Below are positions 57,325 to 64,000 of a DNA stretch of 64,000 bases, in pieces. A program made the translations under genes and the position numbers. Numbering within the stretch: position 1 is the first letter of the stretch; the number at the start of each line of letters is the position of its first letter. The stretch comes from CAZQWJ01 sp964597265. Its GTDB lineage: Bacteria > Patescibacteriota > 4484-211 > JAGQKX01. Location: positions 10,883 to 74,882 of the forward strand of contig CAZQWJ010000002.1 in the NCBI GenBank assembly GCA_964597265.1, in the 5' to 3' direction. The notes beneath the pieces were generated by a model that made no database searches, was not told the DNA's origin, and saw only the letters and a list, made by a program, of their open reading frames with translations.

Positions 57325-57591
57325 TTATTTAATACCCAATTTTTCAGAAAGGTTCTTATACCGAACAGGGTCTTTCTTCATGAGATATTTCATTAACCGG
57401 CGTCTCTTCCCCACCAACTGTAGCAAACCTCTTCGGCTGCCCTCATCGTGCTTATGCTCCTTGAGGTGTGATTGCAACCTCTCTATGCGCTCGGTAATGA
57501 GAGCAACTTGCACTTCGGGTGACCCGGTATCGGCATCATGAGTTTTGTGTAATCCAATAATATTTAATTTTTGATCAACCGTTAGCGACAT
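57325..57591 (-). CDS. rpsO: 30S ribosomal protein S15
   Basis: 88 residues. [37 protein letters not shown] and [11 protein letters not shown] are canonical; helix-rich 16S platform protein. Its upstream region carries TTGACT and lies between a DHH-like gene and pnp. Confidence 0.98.
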   Translation of the reverse strand: MSLTVDQKLNIIGLHKTHDADTGSPEVQVALITERIERLQSHLKEHKHDEGSRRGLLQLVGKRRRLMKYLMKKDPVRYKNLSEKLGIK

Positions 57592-57629
57592 AATGTAAGT
57601 GTGTTATATTTGCCCAGTAAAGTCAAGCA

Positions 57630-58298
57630 TTACCGCCGTTCCAACAAATCTGCTACCATTCTCAGCAGCCGAGGTGATGCATTCCCTATCTGCGGCAATT
57701 CTTGTTTTGTTTCTGCCAGCACTTGCTGTTTCCAGTAATCACGTACAGGCATGTCAAGCTGTTGCGCAATATGTATAGCCAGCAGTGAGTACACCGGGAT
57801 ATCAGGCATATTCACCGTGAATTTTGCCCACTGACTATTATCACCCGTATTGTCAAGACTGATCGTGGGCAATTGGTCAAAATCCAGATTATACGAGTGT
57901 ATTTCCGCAGGAATTTGACTCATATCTTTAACTCCAATAGCGATCAGTACATCAACCTCAAACGACGGATATGTAATCGTCATCTGGTCTTTGTCCAGCT
58001 CTCCAGTGAAAGGATTAAAAGTCAGCTCGACTTCATCATCTCGTATACGGTACTGAAGCCGTTCTATCTTTTGACCCTGGTACCCAAACCGAAGCGTAAC
58101 ACTTCGCTCTGGCAGGCCTGGGCGATCGTTATCTGAAGGGCTAAGAAAAACCTTTTTTCCGCTCTCATTAAGCGCCTCATATAAGATATGCTGCGCGACG
58201 ATCTCATCACCCTGATCTACATCCTTAGTTATTAAAAGTACTTTATAGGATCCTTCGATAATTTGCCTTATTTGAGACAAATCAACATCTGCCTGCAT
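57630..58298 (-). CDS. Degenerate DHH-phosphoesterase-like protein
   Basis: 222 residues. Not a named family that I recognise with certainty. Its start (YKVLLITKDVDQGDEIVAQHILYEALNESGKKVFL) has the layout of a DHH/NrnA N-terminus, but the motif HxNPDGDxxGS is replaced by TKDVDQGDEIVA. The region where DHH would stand reads TISLDNTGDNSQW. The metal ligands are therefore lost. In other bacteria an nrnA-type DHH gene or rbfA lies in this position between infB and rpsO. Either a non-catalytic descendant or an unrelated Rossmann-like protein. Confidence 0.6.
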   Translation of the reverse strand: MQADVDLSQIRQIIEGSYKVLLITKDVDQGDEIVAQHILYEALNESGKKVFLSPSDNDRPGLPERSVTLRFGYQGQKIERLQYRIRDDEVELTFNPFTGELDKDQMTITYPSFEVDVLIAIGVKDMSQIPAEIHSYNLDFDQLPTISLDNTGDNSQWAKFTVNMPDIPVYSLLAIHIAQQLDMPVRDYWKQQVLAETKQELPQIGNASPRLLRMVADLLERR

Positions 58299-58338
58299 GG
58301 GCGCAAGTGTACTACAACCCTATAGAACAGTCAACAGG

Positions 58339-59850
58339 TCAAGCAGGGAAAATCAAAAACGTATCTCCGGGTTCAAACGCAACTGGAGTAGATAAAATGA
58401 TACCGCATTCTTCTCCTTCGTTAATCTTGCTCTTTTGTTCTTTTCCCTGTCTGAGTGAGGAGACTCGCGCCTCAGCAATCACTTCTTCGCCACGAATAAC
58501 CTGCACCTTGGATCCCTTGGTAACATGCCCGTCAACCACCCTCGAGCCGGCAACCAATGTTCCATCACTTAATTCAAACACCTGTAACACTTCTGTTTCT
58601 CCAATGGCACGCAATTGATCAGCTTCGCTTTCGAGGAAATCGCCCACATCTTCAAGCGCACGATAGATAATATCGTATGTCATCACCGGAACTTTTTCGA
58701 CTTGGGCTGCATTGACCGAGGCCTTATCCTGGCTGACGTTAAACCCAACGATAATAGCGTTAGACACAGCTGCCAACATCACATCTGCTTCGTTAATATC
58801 TCCCAGGCCAGCATGAACAATCTCTACTCGCCCTTCATCCGTATTCAGAGCGGTTAATGCTGGTACAAATGCTTCGAGTGCACCCTGCGTATCGGCCTTG
58901 ATAACCAATGGAACTATTTTTGTCTCTCCTTCTGTATCTCCACCTGTATCTCCACGTACAGTTGGGGTAGGCGTTGGAAACGCTTTCTCCTGCATGCTTG
59001 CTCGTGCTGCTTTTTCAGAATCAACCTCGGCAAACTGCTGGCCAGCCTGTGGCACCTGTTGCAGACCCAACACCTCTACCGGCATACCCGGCAGCGCCTC
59101 AACAACAGGGTTTCCCAGCCAATCTGTCAGACGCTTGACCTTGCCCCATGCCGTAGGGGTTACGACATACGAGCCTTGTTTGAGAGTGCCTTCTTTGATC
59201 AAAAATGTAGTGAGTATGCCTCGCCGTGCATCTTGGCGAGCCTCCAACACAATCCCAGCCGCAGGCTTTGTCACATCCGCTGCCAACTCCTGCATGTCTG
59301 CCACTAGACCAACCATCTCAAGTAGTTGCTCTACCCCCTGTCCGGTTGTTGCAGATACTTCTACTGCCACAACATCTCCGCCCAAATCTTCGGTGACGAG
59401 CTCATACTCTGCTAATTCTTGTTTGACGCGTTGAGAGTTGGCAGCAGGCAAATCAATTTTGTTCAAAGCCACAATAATAGGCACATTGGCAGCTTTTGCG
59501 TGTCCGATAGATTCAACGGTTTGAGGTTTGACGCCTTCATTTGCTGCTACCACAAGTATTACAATATCTGCCGCACCGCCGCCACGCGCTCGCATTGCGG
59601 TGAACGCTGCGTGTCCAGGGGTATCAATGAACGTAATGGGTTTGTCCTGATAGGTAACCTGGTACGCACCAATAGATTGGGTGATACCTCCAGCTTCTTT
59701 TGCCTGGAGATTGGTTTGGCGGATTTTATCTAATAAGGAGGTTTTGCCATGATCGACATGGCCCAAGATAGCCACTACTGGTGGCCTGACCGCTTTATCC
59801 GTAGATGACGCTGCAGTTGATTTGGTGTTTCGAGTAGTTTTTTGAGGCAT
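58339..59850 (-). CDS. infB: Translation initiation factor IF-2, minimal form
   Basis: 503 residues from ATG 59850. Starts with a short Ser/Thr/Lys leader, then the G domain ([36 protein letters not shown]), beta barrels and the C2 domain ([29 protein letters not shown]). The IF2_N and other N-terminal domains of the usual 700-900-residue protein are missing. The first 76 bases overlap the end of ylxR in another frame; no later start codon precedes the G domain except a GTG within it. Confidence 0.96.
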   Translation of the reverse strand: MPQKTTRNTKSTAASSTDKAVRPPVVAILGHVDHGKTSLLDKIRQTNLQAKEAGGITQSIGAYQVTYQDKPITFIDTPGHAAFTAMRARGGGAADIVILVVAANEGVKPQTVESIGHAKAANVPIIVALNKIDLPAANSQRVKQELAEYELVTEDLGGDVVAVEVSATTGQGVEQLLEMVGLVADMQELAADVTKPAAGIVLEARQDARRGILTTFLIKEGTLKQGSYVVTPTAWGKVKRLTDWLGNPVVEALPGMPVEVLGLQQVPQAGQQFAEVDSEKAARASMQEKAFPTPTPTVRGDTGGDTEGETKIVPLVIKADTQGALEAFVPALTALNTDEGRVEIVHAGLGDINEADVMLAAVSNAIIVGFNVSQDKASVNAAQVEKVPVMTYDIIYRALEDVGDFLESEADQLRAIGETEVLQVFELSDGTLVAGSRVVDGHVTKGSKVQVIRGEEVIAEARVSSLRQGKEQKSKINEGEECGIILSTPVAFEPGDTFLIFPA

Positions 59851-59999
59851 AGTTCTGAACAAGCGTACGCTCCTCTACCATTTGTTCTGCGCGGCGCTCG
59901 CACGATATAGTTTCCGTCATGGTGCGCTATCCGTATCATGGTTTCTTGCGTATCTACCGTCAAACAAGAGATACACGTGCGGAGAGAATGCTTACGCAT
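59775..59999 (-). CDS. ylxR: YlxR (DUF448) RNA-binding-like protein
   Basis: 74 residues from ATG 59999. HSLRTCISC followed by a basic, beta-rich part and [16 protein letters not shown]; the RxCxxC and GRGAYxC blocks define DUF448. Its ATG overlaps the nusA stop and its 3' end overlaps infB by 76 bases. Usual nusA-ylxR-infB order. Confidence 0.9.
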   Translation of the reverse strand: MRKHSLRTCISCLTVDTQETMIRIAHHDGNYIVRAPRRTNGRGAYACSELCLKKLLETPNQLQRHLRIKRSGHQ

Positions 60000-61155
60000 T
60001 AGGATGTAAGGCGTGCTGAATTTCCTCAACAGCCTTGGGACCGATACCTTTTATGGCACGCAATGTTTCTTCTGATTGCTCGGACAGCTGCGCTTGGGTG
60101 GTAATACCGGCTCCTTCCAGTGCCGAGACGGTTCGGGCAGCAAGACCAAGAGCTGCTAACTCGCTTACTGATTCATCCGACGCCGCCTTGGTAGCGATAG
60201 TGGCCTTGTCGTTATTATCAGGGTCATTTTCGCTCCTGAGGTCAATCCGGTACCCGGTTAATTTGGCAGCAAGCCGCACGTTTTGGCCTTCTTTGCCAAT
60301 TGCCAACGACAATTGGTCATCCGGCACTACAACGCGAGCTTCTTTGGTATCTTCGTCAACGCGAATACCCAATACCTTTGCTGGTGAAAGTGCGGCCACT
60401 ATAAACCTTTCACTGTCGGGGTGCCACAAGATAATGTCTATTTTCTCCCCCATCAGTTCGTCGGTAATCGCCTGTACCCGAACACCTCGCTGTCCCACCG
60501 CACTGCCGATAGGATCCACACCTTCCTGTGTGGTATACACAGCCACTTTGCTTCTCTGCCCTACCTCCCGTGCAATTGCCTTCAGCTCCACAGCCTCGTT
60601 GGCGACTTCTGGTACTTCCATCTCGAATAACCCACGGATCAATTCACTGTCGCTACGGGAAACCACCACTACCTCGCGTCCACGAAACTCGCGAATGTCC
60701 TTTATTAATATTTTTAATCGCATGTTTTGGTGATAATCTTCGGCAGGAACCTGCTCTTCAATCGGCATAAGTGCGATGGTTCGACCAATATCCACCATCC
60801 AGTGACGTCCTTCTTTGCGCTGTAACATGCCCGACACCACCGTATTGATTTTGTCTCGGTAGTCAGACATGATAGCGTCTTTTTCTGCCTCTCGCACTCG
60901 TTGCAATATTACTTGCTTGGCGGTTTGTGCGGCTATACGACCAAATCCCGAAGGAGTCACATCTTCCCCCTCGCGCATAAGTACAATCTCTCCATTTTCC
61001 GGCTCAATCTGGACTTCAATCCCTTCTGGATCGCCATAATCTTTGCGGTATGCAGCCAAAAGAGCATGTTCTAATGTTTCAATAACCTGTTCGGGTTCAA
61101 TACCGCGATCACTCGCCACTGCATTGATCGCAGCCATAAATTCGGATCTAATCAT
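59992..61155 (-). CDS. nusA: Transcription factor NusA
   Basis: 387 residues from ATG 61155 (MIRSEFMAAINAVASDRGI); the longer open frame upstream overlaps pth. N-terminal polymerase-binding domain (1-125), S1 (about 130-195), KH1 with DPIGSAVGQRGVRVQAI, KH2 with SLAIGKEGQNVRLAAKLTGY, then a short linker and a C-terminal helix-hairpin-helix (AIKGIGPKAVEEIQHAL). Pausing and antitermination factor. Confidence 0.97.
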   Translation of the reverse strand: MIRSEFMAAINAVASDRGIEPEQVIETLEHALLAAYRKDYGDPEGIEVQIEPENGEIVLMREGEDVTPSGFGRIAAQTAKQVILQRVREAEKDAIMSDYRDKINTVVSGMLQRKEGRHWMVDIGRTIALMPIEEQVPAEDYHQNMRLKILIKDIREFRGREVVVVSRSDSELIRGLFEMEVPEVANEAVELKAIAREVGQRSKVAVYTTQEGVDPIGSAVGQRGVRVQAITDELMGEKIDIILWHPDSERFIVAALSPAKVLGIRVDEDTKEARVVVPDDQLSLAIGKEGQNVRLAAKLTGYRIDLRSENDPDNNDKATIATKAASDESVSELAALGLAARTVSALEGAGITTQAQLSEQSEETLRAIKGIGPKAVEEIQHALHPNA

Positions 61156-61162
61156 GAGGGCT

Positions 61163-61168
61163 ATTATA
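61163..61168 (-). promoter_or_regulatory. Leaderless promoter of nusA
   Basis: Minus-strand TATAAT followed by seven bases (AGCCCTC) and ATG. No ribosome site. The transcript should start at or within a base or two of the start codon. Confidence 0.6.
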
Positions 61169-61177
61169 ACACACGTT

Positions 61178-61711
61178 TTAGCGGATTTTACCGGCAAGCC
61201 ACAGGTGCATGTCTGGCAGAATGCGGTCGTGTATAAGCTGCTGGAGTATTTGTTTTTCTCTTGATGAAAATGTTGATAAAACAAAATCCTTGCGCGTAAT
61301 CTCTCGGTTAGCATACACAGGTGCCTGAATACCTACACGCAACCGCCAAAATTCTCTTGTGCCGAGCGCATCACAGATACTTTTGATGCCATTATGCCGA
61401 CCAGCACCCCGACCTTTACTCAACTTATACTGACCCACAGGTAGGTCCCAGTCATCATGTATGACGAGTAGGTTTGAAGGCGTAATGGCTGGGTATTTCC
61501 GCAGTACCCGATACAACGCTTTACCAGATTGGTTCATGTAAGTCATAGGCTTGACCAACAGCAGATCATCTTGTGTACTCAGTTCTGCCAGGAGAGCTTC
61601 GGAAGGTACAAACGCTTCAGCTGCAAACTGATCCACTATCCAAAAGCCCACGTTGTGGCGAGTGTCTGCGTATTCAGCTCCTATATTACCGAGTCCAACA
61701 ATACATTTCAT
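61178..61711 (-). CDS. pth: Peptidyl-tRNA hydrolase
   Basis: 177 residues from ATG 61711. MKCIVGLGNIGAEYADTRHNVGFWIVD with catalytic His20, KPMTYMNQSGKAL, IHDDWDLPVGQYKLSKGRGAGRHNGI with the Asp and Asn residues. Recycles tRNA from drop-off peptides. Upstream in-frame codons are rejected because ATG 61711 starts the family domain and has a close TACAAT box. Confidence 0.97.
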   Translation of the reverse strand: MKCIVGLGNIGAEYADTRHNVGFWIVDQFAAEAFVPSEALLAELSTQDDLLLVKPMTYMNQSGKALYRVLRKYPAITPSNLLVIHDDWDLPVGQYKLSKGRGAGRHNGIKSICDALGTREFWRLRVGIQAPVYANREITRKDFVLSTFSSREKQILQQLIHDRILPDMHLWLAGKIR

Positions 61712-61717
61712 AGCCAC

Positions 61718-61723
61718 ATTGTA
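61718..61723 (-). promoter_or_regulatory. Leaderless promoter of pth
   Basis: Minus-strand TACAAT, then six bases (GTGGCT) and ATG 61711; no ribosome site. Confidence 0.55.
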
Positions 61724-61854
61724 CCTGCATAGAAGGAAATTGAGAAATAGTGCAGTATTGCCACCTAAGCCAGACAACAGTGTTGGTTATAGGCTTAAGA
61801 TGGTATACTCCGCAGCAGAAAGAACTTTAACACCATGCAGCATGGAGGTAGATA

Positions 61855-62289
61855 ATGACACAGAGAGAGTATAGAAGAGTCATTGCTCGAGAGGAATGGA
61901 ACCGGATTTCCGCTGCCATCGAGGCTACATATAAGCAAATCCGACCCATGGTAGAGCAATTCGAAAAGGAACATAGTGCAGACTGGGAGGTTTACTTTAG
62001 CGTCGTCAATTACCCTCCAGAGGTCTGGTTAAGATTCCGCCGTAAGCCAGTCGCAAATCGGTCAGAAAGTATCGATGACAGCCTGACCCCAAAAGCGGCG
62101 TGGATTTCGGACGACGAGGCCAACCTCTGTGCCACCTTTGCTGCTCAAGTAGCAGAAAAGGCACAGTTATGGGTCAAGAGAGATCCATACGCAGAAGAGA
62201 GCAAAGAGCGGAGTGGAAGATACCATCTTGCGTTCATAATCCGTCCCGAGGACTACGCAGACTTTTTGACAGGTTTGAAAAGCGAATAG
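61855..62289 (+). CDS. Hypothetical soluble protein
   Basis: 144 residues, unrecognised. GGAGGTAG at 61844-61851 gives a clear ribosome site and TGGTATACT near 61800-61808 an extended -10. Amphipathic N-terminal helix (EEWNRISAAIEATYKQIRPMVEQFEKEH), then alpha/beta text with SVVNYPPEVWLRFRRKP and an end near IIRPEDYADFLTGL. No membrane segment. First of three small plus-strand genes unlike the surrounding housekeeping genes. Confidence 0.7.
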   Translation: MTQREYRRVIAREEWNRISAAIEATYKQIRPMVEQFEKEHSADWEVYFSVVNYPPEVWLRFRRKPVANRSESIDDSLTPKAAWISDDEANLCATFAAQVAEKAQLWVKRDPYAEESKERSGRYHLAFIIRPEDYADFLTGLKSE

Positions 62290-62401
62290 GCGTAGCAAAA
62301 AAAGGCCGTGCTGTGTAGGAGGAAACCGAGGAGATTGAGAAACGCTGTATAATGGCACCACTTGGTCCTTTAATAAACCCGAGCCCAAGGAGGGCAAATA
62401 A

Positions 62402-62770
62402 ATGGCAACAAAACAGGAGTTGAACATTCACGGTAGGCGTGCCACCGCGGTTATCCCAGAAGGGTGGGAGATATCACGATGGTTTGAGCGCCCAGACAGT
62501 CACATCGTGATATTCAAAAGACCAAAAGAAGGGAATAGTATCTCTTGGATTGAGGTAAATTTCCATCCTGACCGCGACCCACTCCCTTCAGCCCTACAGG
62601 TCTGCCCCAATTCTCGAGGATATACCTTGTATCTAAACGGCAAAGAGGTGCCGTGGTCTGTATCTGGTACCCTCGGCGACGGAGATCTCTCCATCACGCT
62701 CAAAGTCTCTGACCAAGGGACCTGCACCGTCGAGGTAGTGACAGGCGCCGAACTCGAAAAAAACCAATAG
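62402..62770 (+). CDS. Hypothetical beta-rich protein
   Basis: 122 residues, unrecognised. AAGGAGGGC upstream and TGTATAAT at 62346-62353 support expression. Alternating polar/hydrophobic text (ATAVIPEGWEISRWF, HIVIFKRP, ISWIEVNFHP, YTLYLNGKEVPW, LSITLKVSDQGTCTVEVV) suggests a compact beta sandwich. Two cysteines. Followed by a strong terminator. Confidence 0.7.
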   Translation: MATKQELNIHGRRATAVIPEGWEISRWFERPDSHIVIFKRPKEGNSISWIEVNFHPDRDPLPSALQVCPNSRGYTLYLNGKEVPWSVSGTLGDGDLSITLKVSDQGTCTVEVVTGAELEKNQ

Positions 62771-62823
62771 GCAGGCTCAGAGCCTGCCGCCAGAACCATC
62801 CCCAAGGGGATGGTTCTTTTTTT
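62770..62823 (+). terminator. Tandem hairpins with intrinsic terminator
   Basis: GGCAGGC/GCCTGCC hairpin (62770-62788), then a 12-bp perfect stem AGAACCATCCCC / GGGGATGGTTCT with a two-base turn (62792-62817) running into seven T. Ends the 62402 gene. Confidence 0.93.
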
Positions 62824-62864
62824 CGTCGAGCAATATTCACAGCCGATGGTACAATGGTGATTAC

Positions 62865-63209
62865 ATGAAGGAAAAAGAACTTCGCAATTTTCTATTTCAA
62901 CTGTATGACTATGCAGATTATCTTGCTGATAAGATACAGCCTGGTAATCTAGACAACAACAACTATTTTCTAACCCTAGTCTTCATCGAAAGATTTTTCG
63001 ACTCAATTGGCCGCGGAGAGATTCACAGAGCAGAGGTGGACTCGAATGACACAATTCTTGACCACCAAAAGTCATTATCAGAAGCGCACAGACGTCTTGA
63101 CCTTTTAAGAGATCGTATTGATGCGTTGTCAAAGGAATATGATTTTGATGATGCGTTGGATCATGTAAGCAAAGAGCTAGCTATCGAATGGCCAAAGAGA
63201 AAAAGGTGA
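62865..63209 (+). CDS. Hypothetical helical protein
   Basis: 114 residues, unrecognised, strongly helical and acidic/basic mixed (LRNFLFQLYDYADYLADKI, DHQKSLSEAHRRLDLLRDRIDAL). TGGTACAAT (62847-62855) ends nine bases before ATG and there is no ribosome site. A GTTCAAA/TTTGAAC dyad at 63261-63279 lies downstream; the rest of 63210-63304 shows nothing else. Confidence 0.6.
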   Translation: MKEKELRNFLFQLYDYADYLADKIQPGNLDNNNYFLTLVFIERFFDSIGRGEIHRAEVDSNDTILDHQKSLSEAHRRLDLLRDRIDALSKEYDFDDALDHVSKELAIEWPKRKR

Positions 63210-63304
63210 GGAACGATAGTGATCAGTGTAAACTTGTTCGAATGGGTTTGGATCGCAGCCGTTCAAAACTAGTTTGAACTAAGTACTAGATCTGTGACAT
63301 CCTT

Positions 63305-63332
63305 GTACCAGATGCATTAGAGCATCTGGTAC
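63305..63332 (-). repeat. Perfect 11-bp hairpin overlapping the tRNA-Arg 3' end
   Basis: GTACCAGATGC (63305-63315) and GCATCTGGTAC (63322-63332) with a six-base loop. On the minus strand the first-transcribed arm contains the last two acceptor bases, discriminator and CCA of tRNA-Arg, so this hairpin and the mature acceptor stem exclude each other. No T-run follows. Confidence 0.85.
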
Positions 63333-63402
63333 CCCTGAGAGGACTCGAACCTCTAACCTTCACGTCCGCAACGTGATGCTCTATCCATTGAGCTACAGGG
63401 GC
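63327..63402 (-). tRNA. tRNA-Arg (GCG)
   Basis: Minus strand: acceptor GCCCCTG / CAGGGGT with a G1-U72 pair, D arm GCTC-AATGGATA-GAGC with the A20-type Arg identity base, anticodon stem TCACG/CGTGA with loop TTGCGGA (anticodon GCG), T arm AGAGG-TTCGAGT-CCTCT, discriminator A and encoded CCA (63327-63329). Reads CGC/CGU. Most bacteria use anticodon ACG (inosine) for this box. Confidence 0.93.
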
Positions 63403-63490
63403 AAAACATGCTGTTTGTATGTTTTGTGTAAAACAAGACATTTTACACAATGTCCAAGCTACGCTTGGATGGTTTTAGACACGTATTATA

Positions 63491-64000
63491 TCAGTTTTCG
63501 TCGGAAGCTGCGCCTTTTGAGGGGTGGACCGGGAATACCAGGTGCTCAATATAGCGAATGACACGGTTTACTTTGACTTCTTCATACGGCACATAATCCA
63601 AAATCAAATCTTCTATCTCTTCCTCTTTGGCCGGATCAATAACCATTTCTACCCTTTCCAAGTGGCCTCCTGGTAAGAAAAACCTCAACACCTTTTGCCC
63701 GCCTACCTCATCGATCCAAAACGAAGTAATTTCAGTGTACAAGTATTTATCATCATCAATTTTCACTGAATTATTGAGTATTTGATACCTAACTTGCTTA
63801 GGTGCGTGCTTGTTGGTTGCATACACGGCAAAAGCCAATGCCATGACCACCAACATGAGCGAATATTGTCTAAACAGCACCAGGATAAACCCTATCACCA
63901 TCGTTCCCACGAACAGGGCGACAAAAAAGTTATGCTCGCGGTCAAAATAGACACGTGCCGGTCCAACCCACTCCATCAATACTTGTGGTTTTTCAAATTT
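63491..64000 (-). CDS. Conserved membrane protein, 5' end cut by window edge
   Basis: At least 170 residues; the frame stays open to base 64000 (codons read KFEKPQVL before MEWVGPARVYF), so the start is outside. Two adjacent membrane helices (VALFVGTMVIGFILVLF and LMLVVMALAFAVYAT), then a PH-like beta domain (VRYQILNNSVKIDDDKYLYTEI, VLRFFLPGGHLERVEMVI) and an acidic helical end. The layout FEKPQ..L.W..P...F..RE.n is one I associate with a DUF5673-type membrane family frequent in candidate-phyla bacteria. Function unknown. Confidence 0.75.
   Translation of the reverse strand, partial: KFEKPQVLMEWVGPARVYFDREHNFFVALFVGTMVIGFILVLFRQYSLMLVVMALAFAVYATNKHAPKQVRYQILNNSVKIDDDKYLYTEITSFWIDEVGGQKVLRFFLPGGHLERVEMVIDPAKEEEIEDLILDYVPYEEVKVNRVIRYIEHLVFPVHPSKGAASDEN

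Noticed and set aside
61156..61314. Longer N-terminus for NusA
   Set aside because: The extra codons run through the end of pth and do not resemble NusA; MIRSEF at 61155 matches the family start.
1..64000. CRISPR arrays, IS elements, rRNA genes
   Set aside because: No regularly spaced repeats, transposase-like proteins or rRNA-like sequence were seen on reading both strands.

Overview
The window reads as chromosomal DNA of a small-genome bacterium, most likely a member of the Candidate Phyla Radiation (Patescibacteria). The lineage call is inference from gene content. The ribosomal-protein cluster has no L30 gene between rpsE and rplO, and no adenylate kinase gene between secY and map. IF-2 lacks its N-terminal domains and AlaRS lacks its C-terminal domain. 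Many genes overlap, and several proteins belong to types common in that radiation: an FtsA-like plus baseplate-J-like pair, a RodZ-like protein with an Ig-like C-terminus, and a conserved membrane protein cut by the right edge. No phage, IS, CRISPR or rRNA gene was seen. One 100-N scaffold gap lies at 1268-1367.

Layout. 1-7.2 kb is a sensory and envelope region: a cut SDR oxidoreductase, ChaB, several very small membrane or charged proteins with strong Shine-Dalgarno sites, a PAS-GAF-PAS histidine kinase, two response regulators, a GlsB-type membrane protein and a PrsW-type protease. 7.2-36.9 kb is one long minus-strand information-processing block, transcribed from rpoB toward rpsI: rpoB-rpoC-rpsL-rpsG-fusA-tuf-rpsJ, three inserted genes (secreted P/T-linker protein, ABC-F ATPase, SGNH hydrolase), then rplC through rpsE, rplO-secY-map-infA-rpmJ-rpsM-rpsK-rpsD-rpoA-rplQ-rplM-rpsI. 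The insertion separates rpsJ from rplC, and rplC has its own promoter and a structured leader.

37-41.2 kb (minus) is an FtsA-like ATPase, a baseplate-J-like membrane protein, RuvX and MltG. 41.3-44.6 kb has a malic enzyme and a short AlaRS preceded by a T-box leader. 44.6-48.3 kb holds a three-gene ABC-2 exporter whose ATPase is separated from its permeases by a PP2C-like phosphatase and tRNA-Cys. 48.3-52 kb has small membrane proteins, a RodZ-like protein and FtsK. 52-61.7 kb (minus) is pth-nusA-ylxR-infB-(degenerate DHH-like)-rpsO-pnp-(Lon-like AAA+ without protease domain)-rnj, an RNA processing and translation block. 61.8-64 kb has small unknown genes, tRNA-Arg(GCG) and a membrane protein running off the edge.

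Two styles of gene start are visible. Accessory genes and tuf carry GGAGG-like ribosome sites. Many housekeeping genes instead have a TAnnnT box only 5-7 nt before the start codon and no ribosome site, which suggests leaderless mRNAs. Points most worth following up: the split S10 operon with its rplC leader, a compact L3, the T-box on alaS, the protease-less Lon homologue, the DHH-like protein without its motifs, unusual residues in the RpoC and RpoB active-site regions, tRNA-Arg with anticodon GCG, and a scaffold gap whose flanks suggest that no sequence is missing.
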